A DNA stretch of 64,000 bases from G963665185 sp049723905. GTDB taxonomy: Bacteria; Desulfobacterota; Desulfovibrionia; Desulfovibrionales; Desulfovibrionaceae. The translations under genes were made by a program, and so were the position numbers. How positions within the stretch are numbered: position 1 is the first letter of the stretch; each line of letters begins with the position of its first letter. Below, one piece after another: positions 61,073-64,000 of the stretch. Below the pieces are notes generated by a model that worked only from the letters and a program-made list of their open reading frames with translations, was not told the origin of the DNA and made no database searches. The DNA lies in contig NZ_JBJKFD010000001.1 of the NCBI RefSeq assembly GCF_049723905.1, positions 930,001 to 994,000 of the forward strand, given 5' to 3'.

Positions 61073-62266
61073 ATGCATAGCGACGCGCCCATTTTCAATA
61101 TTTTGATGTACTCCCATGACACCTACGGACTGGGGCACATCAGGCGAACCATGGCCATAGCCTCCCAAATCAAGAACCCGCAGGTGAACATCCTCATCTT
61201 GACGGGTTCTCCTATTGTGGGACGCTTCGATTTTCCCGAACAGATCGATTTTGTCCGCATCCCAGGGATGATAAAAAAAAGCAACGATCTGTATGTTCCG
61301 CACAGCATCAAAATCAATCCCAAGCATGCCTTGGAAATACGGCAGAACATCATCAAAGCTACTGCCAAGACCTTCCAGCCCAATCTTTTCATCGTGGACA
61401 AGGTTCCACTCGGCCTCAAACGGGAAATAATGCCCACCCTCAAAATGCTCAAGCGTACGCAGGCAAATTGCAGGACAGTTCTTGGACTTCGTGACGTTAT
61501 GGATGATGCCGCCAGCACCATACGCGACTGGCGCAAAAAACGTATTTATGACGCTTTGGAAAAATACTACTCGGAAATTTGGGTGTACGGCGAACAGTGC
61601 CTGTATGACCCCATAGTGGAATACAAGATACCGGAATCCATCAGTAAAAAGATGTTTTTTACCGGCTATATCCCCCGCATCTCTCCCAATGGGAGAGAGA
61701 CCCGGAAAGAAGAACGGGTCGAATGTAATCAGAAGCTCGTTCTCGTTACCACCGGTGGCGGAGGCGACGGCTTCCCCCTTATTGATAATTATCTCCGTAT
61801 GCTGGAAATAAATCCGCCCAATAACAATTTGCGAAGCATTATTGTTTCCGGCCCGTTTATGCCCAAGGAAGAGCGCCTGCTCATTGCCAAACGCTGCAAA
61901 AAACTCCCGGTTAAATATTATCATTTCAACCGACGCATGGAGCGGCTCATAGCGGCAGCAGACCTTGTGGTCAGCATGGGCGGATACAACACGGTTTGTG
62001 AAATCCTCAGCCATCGGAAAGTGGGACTCATAGTTCCCAGGGAAACTCCCCGCCTGGAACAACGTATCCGGGCTGAGTTTATGAAACGCCATGGGTTGAT
62101 AGATTTCATCCCCTGGTCTGAACTTTCTGCTCAGACTTTACGGGAAAAAATAGACAACCTTCTGAGCGATCTTACACCTTGTCAGGACGCGGTTAAAAAA
62201 TTCCAGCTCAGCGGGCTGGACAACATCCGCCAGAGAATCAACTGCTTTCAATCCGAAATGATATGA
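61073..62266 (+). CDS. MurG/GT28-like glycosyltransferase, copy 2
   Basis: A 397-residue protein. The open frame begins at 60419, but its first 218 codons run antisense to the neighbouring glycosyltransferase. The family N-terminus starts at MHSDAPIFNILMYSHDTYGLG (ATG 61073). GLGHIRRTMAIA is the Gly-rich loop, VVSMGGYNTVCEILSHRKVG the donor site, and LVLVTTGGGGDG starts the second Rossmann half. It is coupled by a 4-base overlap to the GT4 gene downstream. The ribosome-binding site is weak. Confidence 0.86.
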   Translation: MHSDAPIFNILMYSHDTYGLGHIRRTMAIASQIKNPQVNILILTGSPIVGRFDFPEQIDFVRIPGMIKKSNDLYVPHSIKINPKHALEIRQNIIKATAKTFQPNLFIVDKVPLGLKREIMPTLKMLKRTQANCRTVLGLRDVMDDAASTIRDWRKKRIYDALEKYYSEIWVYGEQCLYDPIVEYKIPESISKKMFFTGYIPRISPNGRETRKEERVECNQKLVLVTTGGGGDGFPLIDNYLRMLEINPPNNNLRSIIVSGPFMPKEERLLIAKRCKKLPVKYYHFNRRMERLIAAADLVVSMGGYNTVCEILSHRKVGLIVPRETPRLEQRIRAEFMKRHGLIDFIPWSELSAQTLREKIDNLLSDLTPCQDAVKKFQLSGLDNIRQRINCFQSEMI

Positions 62267-63519
62267 ATACGACACCCAACAACAAAGTACTCGGAATGGT
62301 TCTCAAAGGGTATCCGAGAATCTCCGAGACCTTTATATCCAACGAAATTCTATTGCTGGAAAGTCGTGGTTTTAAGATTCATCTTATCTCCATGCGTAAG
62401 CCGCGCGAATCCTTCAGCCACAAATCGGTCAAGGAAATCAAAGCCAAGGTTGACTACCTTCCCTGCACGATCGGCGGCAACTTTCTGCATTTGGCAAAGG
62501 CAGCTTTCAAGGCCGCCCGACTGCACCCAAAAGGTTTTCGCGACGCGCTCAAGCTTACGGGCCGTCGTCTGCTCCGTTCTCGAAAAACCGCGACAATTAA
62601 GCACTTTCTTCAGGCGTGCTACATCGTATCGGAAATCCTTCCCGACTCCGGTATCAGCCACCTCCATGCCCACTTTGCCCATTCCCCCACGTCCGTAACC
62701 ATGTTTGCCAGCCGCATCAGCGGACTGCCTTTCAGCTTTACAGGACACGCAAAGGACATCTGGACACAGAATCCTGTCCAGCTTGCAGAAAAACTCGGAC
62801 AGGCAAAATTCGCGGTCACATGTACGAAAAGCAATGCCGCCTATCTTGCGTCCCTGAATCAAAACTGTACCCCGCACTGCGTATACCACGGGATCGACTT
62901 GTCCCTGTTCTCGCCTAATGGCAGACTCCCCGAATCCAAGTCGCCGTATCGCATACTGACAGTTGCCCGGCTTACCGGTAAAAAAGGACTGCCTACCGTA
63001 TTCAAAGCACTCCGGTTGCTGCGTGAAGACGGTATAAAATTTTCCTATTGTCTTATCGGCGACGGCGACATGCGTGATGAGCTGCTGACACTGCTTGAGG
63101 AGCAGAATATTGACGACATCACCCAATGGCTGGGCACCCAGCCGCATGAAGAAGTCGTACGTCAGTTCGAACAGGCCGACGCCTTTGTCTTGGGCTGCCA
63201 AATAATGGAAAACGGCGACCGTGACGGCATCCCCAACGTGATGGTAGAAAGTATGGCCATGAACGTCCCAGTGGTAAGCACCAAGGTTTCCGGAATCCCC
63301 GAGCTGGTGGACAACGACTTTTCCGGCCTTCTGGTTGCCCCCAACGACCCGCAGGCCATGGCGGATGCACTCAAGAAAACGCTCACCGACCAGGAATATC
63401 GCAAAACAGTCATTCCCCGTGCCCATGCCAAGGTCCATGCCGAATTCAACAACAAGGCACTGATTATGGATTTGGCCGATGTATACGAACAACACGGCCT
63501 GGGACCCAAGGCAGGCTGA
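62263..63519 (+). CDS. GT4-family glycosyltransferase
   Basis: A 418-residue GT-B enzyme. GYPRISETFISNEI near residue 15, HLHAHFAHSPTSVTMFA, SFTGHAKDIW and CVYHGIDLSLFSP lead to the second domain ILTVARLTGKKGLPTVFKAL. The retaining GT4 donor motif is NGDRDGIPNVMVESMAMNVPVV, with the ExxxxxxxE spacing, followed by VSGIPELVDN. It is read from the overlapping ATGA of the preceding gene. The role is polysaccharide or glycolipid assembly with its neighbours; the sugar is unknown. Confidence 0.92.
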   Translation: MNTTPNNKVLGMVLKGYPRISETFISNEILLLESRGFKIHLISMRKPRESFSHKSVKEIKAKVDYLPCTIGGNFLHLAKAAFKAARLHPKGFRDALKLTGRRLLRSRKTATIKHFLQACYIVSEILPDSGISHLHAHFAHSPTSVTMFASRISGLPFSFTGHAKDIWTQNPVQLAEKLGQAKFAVTCTKSNAAYLASLNQNCTPHCVYHGIDLSLFSPNGRLPESKSPYRILTVARLTGKKGLPTVFKALRLLREDGIKFSYCLIGDGDMRDELLTLLEEQNIDDITQWLGTQPHEEVVRQFEQADAFVLGCQIMENGDRDGIPNVMVESMAMNVPVVSTKVSGIPELVDNDFSGLLVAPNDPQAMADALKKTLTDQEYRKTVIPRAHAKVHAEFNNKALIMDLADVYEQHGLGPKAG

Positions 63520-63546
63520 TAACGCCGAAGCAGGCGGCGAAGTCCC

Positions 63547-64000
63547 ATGCGCATCGCCTATTTTATGCCATTAAAACCTTTGGGCCATCCCCGCCCCTCG
63601 GGCGATTTGGTCATGGGTACAGGGCTTTACGACTTTCTCAAAAAAAGAGGACACTCAATCCGGCTTGCCAGTCGTTTGCGTACCCGACAAACTTATCTGC
63701 ACCCCTGGCTCTGGCCAGAAGTAATTTGTTCCCGACTGCTGACAAACAAATGGGCACAGGATTTCAAACCAGACCTCTGGCTGACCTACCACGCCTACTA
63801 CAAAGCTCCTGATATTCTCGGCCCCGCATGCGCCAGGGCTTTGGGAATTCCCTACGTCATCTTTCAAGGCGCTTACGCCACCAAACACCGCAGACGCCCG
63901 CTGCACAGAGCGGGGTTTTACCTCAACCGCTACTCACTGGAAGCGGCAGATCTGGTTATCTGCAATAAAAAACGCGATTATCGCAATTGTCATCGGTTAT
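63547..64000 (+). CDS. Glycosyltransferase-like protein, N-terminal part (cut by window end)
   Basis: 151 codons are visible from the ATG at 63547, 27 bases after the GT4 gene. MRIAYFMPLKPLGHPRPSGD is a GT-B-type opening, followed by FKPDLWLTYHAYYKAPDILGP and IPYVIFQGAYA, which fit the N-terminal Rossmann half of a GT4-like enzyme. The catalytic half lies outside the window. It continues the sugar-transfer operon. Confidence 0.75.
   Translation, partial: MRIAYFMPLKPLGHPRPSGDLVMGTGLYDFLKKRGHSIRLASRLRTRQTYLHPWLWPEVICSRLLTNKWAQDFKPDLWLTYHAYYKAPDILGPACARALGIPYVIFQGAYATKHRRRPLHRAGFYLNRYSLEAADLVICNKKRDYRNCHRL

Overview
The window looks like chromosome from a Gram-negative, Desulfovibrionales-type member of the Desulfobacterota. 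This is inferred from the 16S rRNA sequence character, the mix of FeoAB, TtuA-type and CHASE4/PAS hybrid-kinase genes, outer-membrane TolC and OmpA proteins, and an all-housekeeping background of roughly 50% GC. No database search was possible, so the genus is not assigned.

Left part (1-5570, minus strand): the 5' end of dnaB and rplI-rpsR-rpsF, read from a good promoter at 1906-1934. Immediately upstream lies a 59-codon gene (1909-2088) whose frame is interrupted by one TGA. That TGA is followed by a stem-loop with the geometry of a bacterial SECIS element, so the gene is a candidate small selenoprotein co-transcribed with a DegT-family aminotransferase. purC and hisD follow. Plus-strand block 5772-9772: a DUF456 membrane protein, thrC, and the overlapping chain tlyA, EamA transporter, small membrane protein.

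9850-17450: zinc-ribbon proteins, a radical SAM protein, then a divergent metal-transport island. NicO plus DUF1007 are on the minus strand. feoA-feoB, a small Cys-rich exported protein and a DUF4198 protein are on the plus strand behind a Fur-box-like site. 17535-25400: trpS with a cysteine pattern like that of the Fe-S TrpRS enzymes, a site-2-protease-like protein, a lone receiver, a TtuB/TtuA-like tRNA thiolation pair, a BASS transporter, a NUP-family protein, a two-gene RdgC-like pair and a Cys-rich small protein. 25666-40501: an amino-acid ABC transporter with an attenuator after the binding protein, two histidine kinases, two PilZ proteins, HU, TolC, OmpA, several very small membrane proteins and an SDR/DUF2867 protein.

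40563-55800: an IS3 remnant, then two complete same-strand rRNA operons (16S-tRNA-Ile-tRNA-Ala-23S-5S), about 5.4 kb each and offset by 8.46 kb. Each operon is preceded by three evenly built promoter candidates and ends in a strong terminator. The 3 kb between them and the 1 kb after the first are a mosaic of hairpins and palindromic, MITE-like repeats, with an intact IS5-type element inserted. The two 16S copies differ in one helix with base-pair compensation.

55968-64000: map with an N-terminal SEC-C zinc motif, glnS, then a surface-polysaccharide-type cluster. The cluster holds a methyltransferase, two divergent related glycosyltransferases, a GT4 enzyme and a glycosyltransferase cut by the window edge.
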